Below, one piece after another: positions 1 to 8,117 of a stretch of DNA of 26,397 nt. The DNA is from a virus. How positions within the stretch are numbered: the stretch's first letter is position 1; each line of letters opens with the position of its first letter. The DNA lies in the IMG/VR virus record IMGVR_UViG_3300030202_003956, positions 10,082 through 36,478 of that record; one strand, 5' to 3'. The notes beneath the pieces are model-generated. The model was given only the letters and a program-made list of their open reading frames with translations, was not told the DNA's origin and made no database searches. Both the position numbers and the translations under genes were made by a program.

Positions 1-355
1 TATATAGTCTCTCTTCTCGTTTAATATTACGTTCGAATTTAAAATAATTAGCCCAATCACTAGGATCTAAACCTACAGATTCATACTTAGCTAGCATAAT
101 AGTTGTAGTGTTTAGGTATTCATGAATACCATCTAATTGAACTTCAAAAGAATTTATTGGTTTTACAAAATCTGATAATTTTACATATTTTATATTTTCA
201 TCTATTAAATAATCCTTTAAATAAATAAAATTATCAATAACCGGCCAAATGACAATATTAGCTTTATTTTCACTTAATATTTTTTTAGCAATTTTTTGAG
301 TATAAAAAATATCGCCTAACCCTGCAGGCTGTCTAATTATACAATTCTTTTCCAT
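1..355 (-). CDS. Partial glycosyltransferase-like protein, N-terminal part
   Basis: An open frame on the minus strand starts with ATG at 355 and runs off the left edge, giving about 118 residues. It begins M-E-K-N-C-I-I-R-Q-P-A-G-L-G-D-I-F-Y. The G-L-G-D-I-F/L-x motif close to the N-terminus followed by a K/A-rich helix resembles the first Rossmann strand-loop-helix of GT-B glycosyltransferases, such as heptosyltransferase-like enzymes. It lies 15 nt downstream of the GT10-like gene on the same strand, so it is probably part of the same surface-sugar operon. The C-terminal half, which would hold the donor site, is outside the window. The glycosyltransferase call rests on this motif and on context only. 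Confidence 0.55.
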   Translation of the reverse strand, partial: MEKNCIIRQPAGLGDIFYTQKIAKKILSENKANIVIWPVIDNFIYLKDYLIDENIKYVKLSDFVKPINSFEVQLDGIHEYLNTTTIMLAKYESVGLDPSDWANYFKFERNIKREERLY

Positions 356-370
356 AAGTTAAAGCTTTGT

Positions 371-1189
371 CTAATTGAATAAAAATGTATAATTAAGATA
401 CATCCAATCTTCAGGAATTCTATATTTTTCCACTGCTAAGAAGTTTTTTTCTATAGCTGCCTTTTTAGAATTATATATTTCTTCTCCATTAGTTTCTAAA
501 TCTTTTAAAATATTACCTAACTCTTTAATATCGTTAAAGTATATAATGCCATCTGGATCAAAAAAATCATTTACAGCGTTATCTCCCCAAAATATAGGAA
601 TTGTCTTAGTAGCAAAACAATCTACAATTTTCTCAGTCCAATAACCTTGTTGTCTACAATTTTCAATAGTAATAGAAAACATATATTGTAATAATGCTTC
701 TTCTTTATTTTCCACCACTTTATATCCTCGACCAAACGCATCTATATTATATTTAAACCTATCAATAACTTGATGTCTTAACTGATGACCTTCAGTCCAA
801 TTTTTATCAGATGCTATAGTTGAAACTTTATTCTCCTTCTCCACATCTTCGTAATTATTAATCCAGCATCTACCATGTGGATAATATAAATAATTTTCGC
901 CTTTAGATAGTAAATACTTATCAAAAGTTAAAACATAATCAAACAATCTATTATTGGTTTGAATCCATTCATACATTTGTGAATGTATGGCATTAGGCTC
1001 TAATAACCATGCTACTTTACGTTTTATACCGGTTGCCTTATGAATATCCTGCAGGCACATATCCGTTAAAAAGCACGTATCACTTACCCGGTTATTAGTA
1101 AAGTTCCATTTAACATGTTTATTAATTCCTTTATGGCATGATGATATTTCATCTCCAAAGCTTTTATCTCTTATATTTACTTCAACCAT
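371..1189 (-). CDS. GT10-family fucosyltransferase-like protein
   Basis: The 272-residue protein carries the hallmark of family GT10 (alpha-1,3/1,4-fucosyltransferases) in its C-terminal half. This is F-S-I-T-I-E-N-C, then G-Y-W-T-E-K-I-V-D-C-F, then I-P-I-F-W-G, the segment that forms the GDP-fucose pocket in the family. No signal peptide or membrane segment is seen, so it should act in the cytoplasm on a nucleotide-sugar donor. The N-terminal part holds conserved-looking W-L-L-E-P and D-Y-V-L-T-F-D stretches typical of acceptor domains. A sigma70-like promoter lies just upstream, giving a 5' leader of only a few bases. The true acceptor, virion protein or host polysaccharide, cannot be told from sequence. 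Confidence 0.85.
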   Translation of the reverse strand: MVEVNIRDKSFGDEISSCHKGINKHVKWNFTNNRVSDTCFLTDMCLQDIHKATGIKRKVAWLLEPNAIHSQMYEWIQTNNRLFDYVLTFDKYLLSKGENYLYYPHGRCWINNYEDVEKENKVSTIASDKNWTEGHQLRHQVIDRFKYNIDAFGRGYKVVENKEEALLQYMFSITIENCRQQGYWTEKIVDCFATKTIPIFWGDNAVNDFFDPDGIIYFNDIKELGNILKDLETNGEEIYNSKKAAIEKNFLAVEKYRIPEDWMYLNYTFLFN

Positions 1190-1201
1190 GATAGATATTT
1201 T

Positions 1202-1229
1202 ATTATATAGTTAATTTATAGATATGCAA
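1202..1229 (-). promoter_or_regulatory. Sigma70-like promoter of the GT10-like gene
   Basis: On the minus strand TTGCAT (1224-1229) and TATAAT (1202-1207) are separated by 16 nt. The expected transcription start is about 6 nt before the ATG at 1189, so there is almost no leader and no room for a Shine-Dalgarno site. Confidence 0.5.
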
Positions 1230-1247
1230 ATTATATTGTAAAATAGT

Positions 1248-2867
1248 TTAATTTTTTAAGTCCCATGTTTTAATATATTTTATAAGATCATTTTCTGTCA
1301 TTTCAGACACATCTTTCCATTCTCTCGCATTATGCGCGTAAAATTTATGATCACTTTTATCATTTAACGCTACTTTATAAGTATCTTCATGCGGTAAATG
1401 AAATAGAAAATACGTACTATCTTTCGACATTATATTTGTAACCGTTTTACCTAACTGACCAGCGCGTGATAAAATTTCATTATCTTCAAATCCCCAACCT
1501 ATAAAATTTGGGTTAAATCCATTTATATCTAAAAAGGTATCACGTTTACCGATAAGACATCCACCTACAGCATTTATATTACCAACTGTATATAAATCTG
1601 TACTATATAAATTAGTAATATTAGATGAATCTACTTTAGATTGTAAATAATCATATAATTTATATATTCCTTTCGAAAATTTAGTATTAGTAACACCATC
1701 TTTTAAGTTATATTCTGCATAAATTGCAATACCGTTATAACCAATACAAATAGAATCTTCTAATGTATTAACTATCTTTATACTTTTTGATAAACTATCA
1801 ATACTAACAATACAATCTATATCTAAAAAACAAACTATATTATTGATAGATTTGTTTAAACCTATATTATAACTTTTACATTTGTTATAAACATCATCAT
1901 TTTTATTAAAGATATATTGATCTTCATCACGTACAAGATGCTCTATAGTTTTTTCCGGACCATCTTCTACAAATACGAACTCACAACTGGGGTATATAGC
2001 TTTATAATAGTTATAAACAATATCAAAATTCTTTTTACGTTCTTCTGTATCTTCTCTATAATGGACAATAAAAGATATAGGTTCCTTAGGCTTTCGTATT
2101 TTTAACACATCTAAAACTTCTGCTATATTTACATCTGGTACTTCTGTAGGGTATAATTTATGTCTCCTACGAAAAACTTTGTACGAGTTTTCAATATTGC
2201 TCTGCCAATCTTTACGCGGTCTAATAGCAGAACTATCTTCAGAGCATGCTTGCTCTTCAACATAATCTAAACTATTAGCTATATCAGGCCACCACCAGTA
2301 GGGTGTGGAATAACCAGCGTTTGCTAATCTGTAGGAATGCTCAACATGCTCAAAAGCATTTATTAGTTCATCATCATGTAATCCGATATCCTCTAAACAT
2401 TGTTTAGTATAAAAAGTAACAGCACCTACGCAATGATAATTTAACGCGATCTTTAACTCCCCATAATCAATAATTTTTCTTGGAGCCGGCTCACCACCAC
2501 TAATACCGTTTTTATTTGCCGGCCCATGATACCCAAACATAAAATGATGTAGCCCAGTCTTTTTATGAGCGTCTATATATGCTTCAAATAAATTATTTTT
2601 AAATAGCATATCGTCTTCTACTAAAATTATGTAATCACAACCACTATCCAATAATTTGCGAAATGCTACATTTTTAGCATAACCGACTCCTCTAGATCTA
2701 GAACTAATTATTTCACCTTTAATAGAATCTACTTCACTATTACCATCATTAATAGTAATAATTTCATCATACCACTCATCTTGAATTGAGTTAATGCATT
2801 TTTTATAAAATTCCGGCCTATTGCATGTTATAACAGCAATTCCAATTTTTTTATTTAAAGTTTCCAT
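1248..2867 (-). CDS. Two-domain glycosyltransferase (GT2-type plus galactosyltransferase-like)
   Basis: This 539-residue protein has two GT-A domains. Domain 1 (about residues 7-235) begins I-G-I-A-V-I-T-C-N-R-P and has I-I-L-V-E-D-D, the DxD-type metal and donor site of GT2 enzymes. Domain 2 (about 262-539) begins I-S-F-I-V-H-Y-R-E-D and has F-L-D-I-D as its DxD motif. It then shows G-G-C-L-I-G-K and G-W-G-F-E-D-N-E, the motif of galactosyltransferase C-terminal domains. It is cytoplasmic by appearance. The start overlaps the preceding gene's end by 13 nt, so the pair is likely translated together. Domain 2 is clearly related to the whole upstream protein (2855-3670). Donor and acceptor sugars are unknown. 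Confidence 0.85.
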   Translation of the reverse strand: METLNKKIGIAVITCNRPEFYKKCINSIQDEWYDEIITINDGNSEVDSIKGEIISSRSRGVGYAKNVAFRKLLDSGCDYIILVEDDMLFKNNLFEAYIDAHKKTGLHHFMFGYHGPANKNGISGGEPAPRKIIDYGELKIALNYHCVGAVTFYTKQCLEDIGLHDDELINAFEHVEHSYRLANAGYSTPYWWWPDIANSLDYVEEQACSEDSSAIRPRKDWQSNIENSYKVFRRRHKLYPTEVPDVNIAEVLDVLKIRKPKEPISFIVHYREDTEERKKNFDIVYNYYKAIYPSCEFVFVEDGPEKTIEHLVRDEDQYIFNKNDDVYNKCKSYNIGLNKSINNIVCFLDIDCIVSIDSLSKSIKIVNTLEDSICIGYNGIAIYAEYNLKDGVTNTKFSKGIYKLYDYLQSKVDSSNITNLYSTDLYTVGNINAVGGCLIGKRDTFLDINGFNPNFIGWGFEDNEILSRAGQLGKTVTNIMSKDSTYFLFHLPHEDTYKVALNDKSDHKFYAHNAREWKDVSEMTENDLIKYIKTWDLKN

Positions 2868-3670
2868 TCCTTAATATATTTTTGTAATTCCTCTAAAGTT
2901 GCTGATTGTGTATAAGTAACTAATTTATGATTTTGATCTATATAGGGGTTATTACCTCTTATTGAATTAGGATGAGGCATATGCCAAGCTATAGCGTCTT
3001 TATCACTAACACGAGAAGTCATTGCATTAAATTTTTTAACCCTAGATGCCATTTCATCATCCTCATAGCCCCACCCTATAAATTTAGGATTATAACCGTT
3101 CACCTTTTTATATATATCAGAACTATACATCACACATCCTCCACAACTCTCAGTACTGTTTATAAAAATATAATTATTTTCATAACAATTAATTAAATTT
3201 TTTGATGTTGGTTTATTAGATAAAAATGTATTAACATCTAAGGAATTTTTAAATTTCTGTACAAGATTGTCTTTAACAGTGCAAAAAAGACCGTTATAAG
3301 GGTATACGTGCTCCGACCTACCGTTTAATATATCATCTGCACCTTGAAGGATATGTTTAGGATCAATAATAACATCCGTATCATGAGCAATTATAATTTT
3401 TCTCGAAGTTTCTTTAAAAGCTGAATTAAGGGATAAACTCTTATTATGGTAAGAGTTGTTTTTTAAAAATAATACCTTTATATTTTTATACTTATCATAA
3501 AAATATTTTAGTTTGCTTTCTGGCTTAACATCATCATTAACTATAATAAACTCTAAATTTTTACATATTTTATTATAATATTCTAAAACCACTTCTAAAT
3601 TACGCAACCTTTCCGGAACATCAACTCTTAAATGTATAATAAAGGATAACTCTTTAAAATCGTATTTCAT
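2855..3670 (-). CDS. Galactosyltransferase-like GT-A glycosyltransferase
   Basis: A 271-residue single-domain protein. It begins with L-S-F-I-I-H-L-R-V-D and P-E-R-L-R-N-L-E, has a DxD-like A-H-D-T-D-V-I-I-D at about residue 95, then G-G-C-V-M-Y and G-W-G-Y-E-D-D-E near residue 200. The order matches the C-terminal domain of the neighbouring two-domain transferase, so both probably arose by duplication. The ATG overlaps the stop of the GT11-like gene by 4 nt (ATGA), indicating translational coupling in one operon. GWGxED-type enzymes often transfer Gal or GalNAc, but the specificity here is not known. Confidence 0.8.
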   Translation of the reverse strand: MKYDFKELSFIIHLRVDVPERLRNLEVVLEYYNKICKNLEFIIVNDDVKPESKLKYFYDKYKNIKVLFLKNNSYHNKSLSLNSAFKETSRKIIIAHDTDVIIDPKHILQGADDILNGRSEHVYPYNGLFCTVKDNLVQKFKNSLDVNTFLSNKPTSKNLINCYENNYIFINSTESCGGCVMYSSDIYKKVNGYNPKFIGWGYEDDEMASRVKKFNAMTSRVSDKDAIAWHMPHPNSIRGNNPYIDQNHKLVTYTQSATLEELQKYIKEWKL

Positions 3671-4425
3671 TTAATAATAAATTTATCTGTGTATATATCA
3701 CTCCAGTCTTGAGGCCCAGCCGGTCCAAACCACACCTCCGGAAAAATACATCTTTTACTATTACTCAAATAAGCAGCCCACCATGCAAAAGAACTATTAC
3801 CACCTATAATATAATCTGCATTCATTATGTAGTAGAAATCTTCTATTTCATTTTTACCGTTTACATGGATAAAATCAATATCTACAAATTCCCTACTTAC
3901 AGTTTTTATATCATCAGTAACGACTAGAATTGTTGGGGTTTTAACATCTATAAAATCTAAACATTTTTTATAATATTCTACCGGTATTGTTGGGTGATGT
4001 GCACTATTTTCTAAATAATCACCGCGTCTGATATGTAAAACTACTTTATTTTTAAGATCGGAATATTGCTTATTTTCTTTAACACAAGAAAAATCAAATA
4101 ATTTTTTAATTTTGGTTATATTTTTAGAAAAATATTTTTCAGATTGAAAATAACCGTCTAGTAATAAATTTTTCCTGTTAGGAATTGGCTTATAGGAAAA
4201 GTCAACTTCTGTATAATGATCTTGTGGTATTATATTTGTCGAGTTAATTTTAGAAAAAATATTATCTCTATATTTTATACATTGTTCCCCTTGCCCTAAA
4301 TAATGAGTTATATTATAATTTATAGCAAAATTATCCTCTACATCTAACGCATGTGAATAGGCAGCAGCAATTTGAAATAACTGGTTACCTAACCCACCCT
4401 TTAGTCGAGGTACAATCATTAACAT
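3667..4425 (-). CDS. GT11-family alpha-1,2-fucosyltransferase-like protein
   Basis: The 252-residue protein starts with P-R-L-K-G-G-L-G-N-Q-L-F-Q, the GT11 N-terminal signature. It has H-I-R-R-G-D-Y at about residue 131 (the GDP-fucose-contacting HxRRxDY motif) and a C-terminal G-G-N-S-S-F-A-W-W-A-A-Y-L motif. These three blocks in this order define bacterial alpha-1,2-fucosyltransferases, and the length is slightly short of the usual 280-300. The start may be the second Met codon (4419), because family members usually begin directly with M-I-x-x-K-L-K-G-G. It heads the minus-strand sugar operon, which faces away from the tail-spike gene. Confidence 0.88.
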   Translation of the reverse strand: MLMIVPRLKGGLGNQLFQIAAAYSHALDVEDNFAINYNITHYLGQGEQCIKYRDNIFSKINSTNIIPQDHYTEVDFSYKPIPNRKNLLLDGYFQSEKYFSKNITKIKKLFDFSCVKENKQYSDLKNKVVLHIRRGDYLENSAHHPTIPVEYYKKCLDFIDVKTPTILVVTDDIKTVSREFVDIDFIHVNGKNEIEDFYYIMNADYIIGGNSSFAWWAAYLSNSKRCIFPEVWFGPAGPQDWSDIYTDKFIIK

Positions 4426-4459
4426 AATTTAATGTCTATAGGTAATATTTCAACTATAT

Positions 4460-4473
4460 ATCATATATATGAT
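4460..4473. promoter_or_regulatory. Perfect 14-bp palindrome in a divergent intergenic region
   Basis: ATCATATATATGAT is its own reverse complement. It sits between the divergent GT11-like and tail-spike genes, where an operator could lie. In such AT-rich DNA it may be chance. Confidence 0.2.
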
Positions 4474-4505
4474 CTTAATATGCGCAAATATATTTTGATA
4501 TAAGT

Positions 4506-4524
4506 TATAAATAACGTATAAATA
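4506..4524 (+). promoter_or_regulatory. Tandem T4-type late promoters of the tail-spike gene
   Basis: TATAAATA occurs at 4506-4513 and again at 4517-4524. The second continues as TATAAATATTATT, close to the extended T4 late consensus, and ends 5 nt before the ATG at 4530. The expected start of transcription is therefore the A of ATG. No Shine-Dalgarno sequence is present. Confidence 0.8.
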
Positions 4525-4529
4525 TTATT

Positions 4530-6524
4530 ATGCCGTGTTCAGATAATGATAAATTAATTTATAATATAAAAGAGCTGCCAGAGGCATTTTCTCTAACTCC
4601 TGGAGATCTATTTATTATAGAAGATACAGAAGGTACAAAAACACTAGCTTTCGACAATTTTATTGTTGGTTTAGATAATACTACGTTCGGTACCACGATT
4701 ACCCAAAACGCTACTGATATCGTGGCATTATCAAGTGAGTTATCAAGTGCGTTATCTGGTAGTAGTGGGGTGGTAATTAAAACAGAGGCTGATATTAGTG
4801 CAGCAATCGCCCGTACTGGCACCGACCAAGTTAGTGAAATTGTTATTACAGAAAATATTACGATTACCGGTAATATTGAAATCCCTAGAAGAATCATGTT
4901 ACGTGTCACTTCTGGAGCTTTAATTCGGGTGGATGGTACGCTAATACTTAATAACCAACCTGCCCCATACGGTCAACATGTTTTCGATGGACGTAATAGT
5001 ACAGGTCAAGTTATAGGTACCTTCGGTAAAGGTTTAGTTCATGCTCCATGGTTTGGAATAACCGGTGAGTCTGGCGCTAGTCAAAAATTTGTTAATGGAA
5101 CCGTTACAGCAGATCACACCATGATAGCAGGTGACAAGGTAATGTTTACTGGTGGAGTTGATGGTTTAGTGGTTGGTACTCCTAATACAGTTACTAGTGT
5201 TACTGACACAACGTTTACAATAGAAGGTATACTAGATGGTGATAATAGTTGGCAGAGATTTTATGACAAAGAGTTTGCGTTCATGAAAAAAGCTGAAAGC
5301 AATAACACAAACACTGGCAATAAAGAGATTCATATAGATTTTCCACCAGGTAATTATTCTTTTGAAAATGCTTGGACATTTCCGGAGCTTGCTACTGGTG
5401 GTGGTATTAACTACGGAAACGTTCGAATAACAGGGTGGGGAGAACAGGCAACTCGGATAAATTTCTACTGTGGTGATTGGTCTGATGGTGATGCTGCTAT
5501 CCATTTTGGAGGTAAAGACACATCTGTAAATGGTATTCAGTTTGCTAGCTCTTTATTTGGATTCTTCGTTCGATTGTGGTCTGCTGGTAGTGTAGACATT
5601 GATTCAATCAGATTAGAGAACATGGGAGAAGGTACAAAGATTGAAAAACTTTGGGTTAGTGGATCAAGTCGCCGAGGAATTGACATTCCTAGTGGTACTT
5701 ATGGATTAGAAGCATCTCATATTCATTTAATAAGTTATGGAATTACGTCAGAAAGTCGTGGTATTAGATGTGTAGGCTTTTACACAGATTTAGCTAATGG
5801 AACTATTAATGCGTCTCAGACTCAAACAGTAGAATCCTTTGGAAGAGACTTGACTGTAACAGGAGCTAACATCACTTGGCGCAACCATGGGTTTTCAGTT
5901 AATCAACCTGTAGTTTTAGGGTTTCATGAAGGTAATAAAGAAACTGCTAATACTGTAGCAGCGTTTGCCTCATCAAATTTAGTCCAAGATGGTAGTAGAT
6001 CGAACAGCGTTGTTTATTATGTTCAAAGCGTTGTAGATGCCGACACAATAACAATTTCTGCGACTGAAGGTGGTTCTGCAGTTTCAATTACCAATCCGGT
6101 TGGCCTGCCTCTACGTGGAATGCTAGCATATATACCTGTTGGTATTGAATTGGTAAGCGGGTCACTTCCAATGACGTCAGTAGCAGGATGGAATCTTCAA
6201 CATTGTGATACTTGTATTGTGGCTGGTCACAACTGTGATATTAGAAGAATTATATTTTACGAACCTTACAATATTTGCTTGGATATTTTGAATAGGGCAG
6301 ACACCGGAGTCACTTTGAAACCTTCCCGCTTACAATATGATTCCAAAGATGCCGACGGTAATTTTCTAACCACCCTAGGGTTCAGAATCTTCGACCGTCG
6401 CAGGAATGGGCCTTATTGGCCGGATGGAGCAGCATTAGGAGCTGGATCAAACGGGTCTTTTGAGTATCAGCGCAGTCGAGTTGGAAATTTGGTTGTAGCA
6501 GCATCCGGAACACGGGGCATATAA
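4530..6524 (+). CDS. Tail spike or fibre protein with beta-helix domain
   Basis: A 664-residue protein. The first 75 residues include I-K-E-L-P-E-A and D-L-F-I-I-E-D, like N-terminal virion-attachment modules of phage fibres. A Ser/Ala-rich linker (about 70-90) follows. After it, many Gly-, Asn- and Thr-rich short strands such as I-V-I-T-E-N-I-T-I-T-G-N-I and V-S-G-S-S-R-R-G-I-D suggest a right-handed parallel beta-helix of the pectate-lyase-like type seen in spikes that bind or cleave host polysaccharide. Catalytic residues cannot be assigned. The gene is visibly richer in G and C than the sugar genes beside it, as expected for an exchanged host-range gene. It has its own late promoter and may work with the adjacent glycosyltransferases in host surface interplay. 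Confidence 0.8.
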   Translation: MPCSDNDKLIYNIKELPEAFSLTPGDLFIIEDTEGTKTLAFDNFIVGLDNTTFGTTITQNATDIVALSSELSSALSGSSGVVIKTEADISAAIARTGTDQVSEIVITENITITGNIEIPRRIMLRVTSGALIRVDGTLILNNQPAPYGQHVFDGRNSTGQVIGTFGKGLVHAPWFGITGESGASQKFVNGTVTADHTMIAGDKVMFTGGVDGLVVGTPNTVTSVTDTTFTIEGILDGDNSWQRFYDKEFAFMKKAESNNTNTGNKEIHIDFPPGNYSFENAWTFPELATGGGINYGNVRITGWGEQATRINFYCGDWSDGDAAIHFGGKDTSVNGIQFASSLFGFFVRLWSAGSVDIDSIRLENMGEGTKIEKLWVSGSSRRGIDIPSGTYGLEASHIHLISYGITSESRGIRCVGFYTDLANGTINASQTQTVESFGRDLTVTGANITWRNHGFSVNQPVVLGFHEGNKETANTVAAFASSNLVQDGSRSNSVVYYVQSVVDADTITISATEGGSAVSITNPVGLPLRGMLAYIPVGIELVSGSLPMTSVAGWNLQHCDTCIVAGHNCDIRRIIFYEPYNICLDILNRADTGVTLKPSRLQYDSKDADGNFLTTLGFRIFDRRRNGPYWPDGAALGAGSNGSFEYQRSRVGNLVVAASGTRGI

Positions 6525-6531
6525 GGTGCAG

Positions 6532-7272
6532 TTATTTGTCATCTGATATACCAAACTTGTTAAATAATTCCTCTTGAGCTTTTTCACTCTCTTGAGCTGC
6601 TTTTTGCTGCATTACTAGTCTTTCTAGATCTGCAATATTATCAGGATTTAGAATAGAATCTTCGTCACCATACATAGCACCTTCAGGTGTTACATATTCA
6701 GATATCATATCTATTCTTTGTTGCTGCTTATTAGGTAGCTTTATAACACATGGTGAATCATCCTTTGGAAAGAATATATCTGCTTCTAAATTTTGTTTAT
6801 ATTGCTGATAAAGAGATTCAAATATATTATTCATCTCTGTAATATAACCCCTATCTATATCTCTTTGATCATCTGCAACAGGATCTAAATTATTATTATA
6901 TTTACATAAAAATATAATATCTAAAAATCTCATAGACTCTTTAACAATATTAATTTGTTCTGTGAGAAATTCATCATTAAAACCAGTTACACCCTTTTCA
7001 CCAGCCCACATTGTATAACATAAAACATCTAACGGGCATCTATCGTAAATAACATTATCATCTACTGTACTATTCATCATATGATCGATCATACTATCCA
7101 GAATTACTTTTTGAGTTTCTGGTGTTGTGTTTGATGAATGATCTAGATTAGACTCTTTTAACTTTTGCCTATATGTTTCTTTAGGTGTATTATAGTTTGT
7201 CCATGTATGTAGAAAACTACGAACTAATGTAGATTTTCCCGTATTTTGTGCTCCGGAGATTGATATTCTCAT
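6532..7272 (-). CDS. P-loop ATPase/kinase, NadR-kinase-like (AAA_28 type)
   Basis: The 246-residue protein begins M-R-I-S-I-S-G-A-Q-N-T-G-K-S-T, a Walker A motif at residues 7-15. Next comes an E-T-Y-R segment, then Y-D-R-C-P-L-D (about 99-105), which resembles the DR-x-x-x-D motif of NadR-type and deoxynucleoside kinases, and a hydrophobic strand F-L-D-I-I-F-L-C. The C-terminal 60 residues are charged and probably helical. Phage proteins of this type are annotated as AAA_28 or NadR-like kinases; the substrate is unknown. It lies 20 nt downstream of queE on the same strand and converges with the tail-spike gene, leaving only 7 nt between them. A nucleotide or nucleoside kinase role is inference. 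Confidence 0.7.
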   Translation of the reverse strand: MRISISGAQNTGKSTLVRSFLHTWTNYNTPKETYRQKLKESNLDHSSNTTPETQKVILDSMIDHMMNSTVDDNVIYDRCPLDVLCYTMWAGEKGVTGFNDEFLTEQINIVKESMRFLDIIFLCKYNNNLDPVADDQRDIDRGYITEMNNIFESLYQQYKQNLEADIFFPKDDSPCVIKLPNKQQQRIDMISEYVTPEGAMYGDEDSILNPDNIADLERLVMQQKAAQESEKAQEELFNKFGISDDK

Positions 7273-7292
7273 AATATATTTTAGTAAATTGT

Positions 7293-8063
7293 TTAAACTC
7301 TTAAGGCTTTATCCCAGAGTAGTAAATGTAATCGTGACGAAAAATTAACATGTAGTTGCTTAGCATATTCAGCTACAACTTCTGCCTTCTCAATATGCTC
7401 TTCCCGTGATCCACAACACGGCATCAACCAAATTCTATTAAGAGGTATATTAACTCCTTCACTATCGTCTACATATTTTCGCCATACCTCTTCAATATCT
7501 TCTGATGTTTGAATAACAAACTTAAAGCCTGACCCATTCTCTTTATGCCATTTAAGTGTTTCTGGCTTATATGTTCTACTCTCTGGATCACCGTTTGTCG
7601 TAAGTTTAGGCGATGTAGTAAAAGTTGCATTGTATTTATCTACCCACTCCTGCTTAGGAGTCATTGTAGCATTAGTCTCAAAATCAATACGTGGAGTAAA
7701 TTTATACTTATCAATAAATGCTTCAGTAAATTTAAGTAATTGTTTTTGACGCACCATAGGTTCACCACCAGTATATTTAAAGATTGCACCAGCTTTTAAA
7801 TGATCAACAAATTTATTACGTTCTAATAATTCAAATAACTCATTAAATGTAAGTTTATTCTTTTGAGACCAAGAGATAAACGAATCACATCCATATGGAG
7901 CATCTTCTGATATAAAACCTTTACATGTTAGATTGCAGCCGAATAATCTAAGAAAGACAGAAGGATAACCTACATATTCACCTTCACCTTCAACTGTATA
8001 GAACACCTCCGGTTCTTGATTCTCGCCAGCGAGTAACAAATATTCTTTATCACAATCTATCAT
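7293..8063 (-). CDS. queE: 7-carboxy-7-deazaguanine synthase (QueE-like radical SAM enzyme)
   Basis: QueE converts 6-carboxy-tetrahydropterin to 7-carboxy-7-deazaguanine using SAM and a 4Fe-4S cluster. The chosen start (8063) gives 256 residues; an in-frame ATG at 8093 would add ten hydrophobic residues of doubtful value. Visible motifs are F-Y-T-V-E-G-E-G (21-28), the QueE N-terminal signature; Cys43, Cys47 and Cys59 for the cluster; and Y-T-G-G-E-P (97-102), the radical-SAM GGE motif. The cysteine spacing is CX3CX11C instead of the common CX3CX2C, with a small insertion before the last Cys-Asp pair. With FolE2 and QueD in the same window it forms a 7-deazaguanine route. Confidence 0.85.
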   Translation of the reverse strand: MIDCDKEYLLLAGENQEPEVFYTVEGEGEYVGYPSVFLRLFGCNLTCKGFISEDAPYGCDSFISWSQKNKLTFNELFELLERNKFVDHLKAGAIFKYTGGEPMVRQKQLLKFTEAFIDKYKFTPRIDFETNATMTPKQEWVDKYNATFTTSPKLTTNGDPESRTYKPETLKWHKENGSGFKFVIQTSEDIEEVWRKYVDDSEGVNIPLNRIWLMPCCGSREEHIEKAEVVAEYAKQLHVNFSSRLHLLLWDKALRV

Positions 8064-8101
8064 ATATATTATAATATAACGTATACATTTCAATATTCAA
8101 G

Positions 8102-8109
8102 TATAAATA
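8102..8109 (+). promoter_or_regulatory. T4-type late promoter of phoH
   Basis: TATAAATA, continuing as TATAAATATTATTAT, is identical over 15 nt to the main late promoter of the tail-spike gene. The predicted transcript start falls about 3 nt before the TTG start codon at 8118. Confidence 0.75.
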
Positions 8110-8117
8110 TTATTATA

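Noticed and set aside
1190-1247. tRNA or small RNA genes in the short gaps
   Set aside because: The gaps are AT-rich promoter DNA; no cloverleaf or other stable fold was found by eye in any gap of the window.
4559-4909. Minus-strand open frame inside the tail-spike gene
   Set aside because: A shadow frame opposite a well-supported gene with a late promoter; no start signal.
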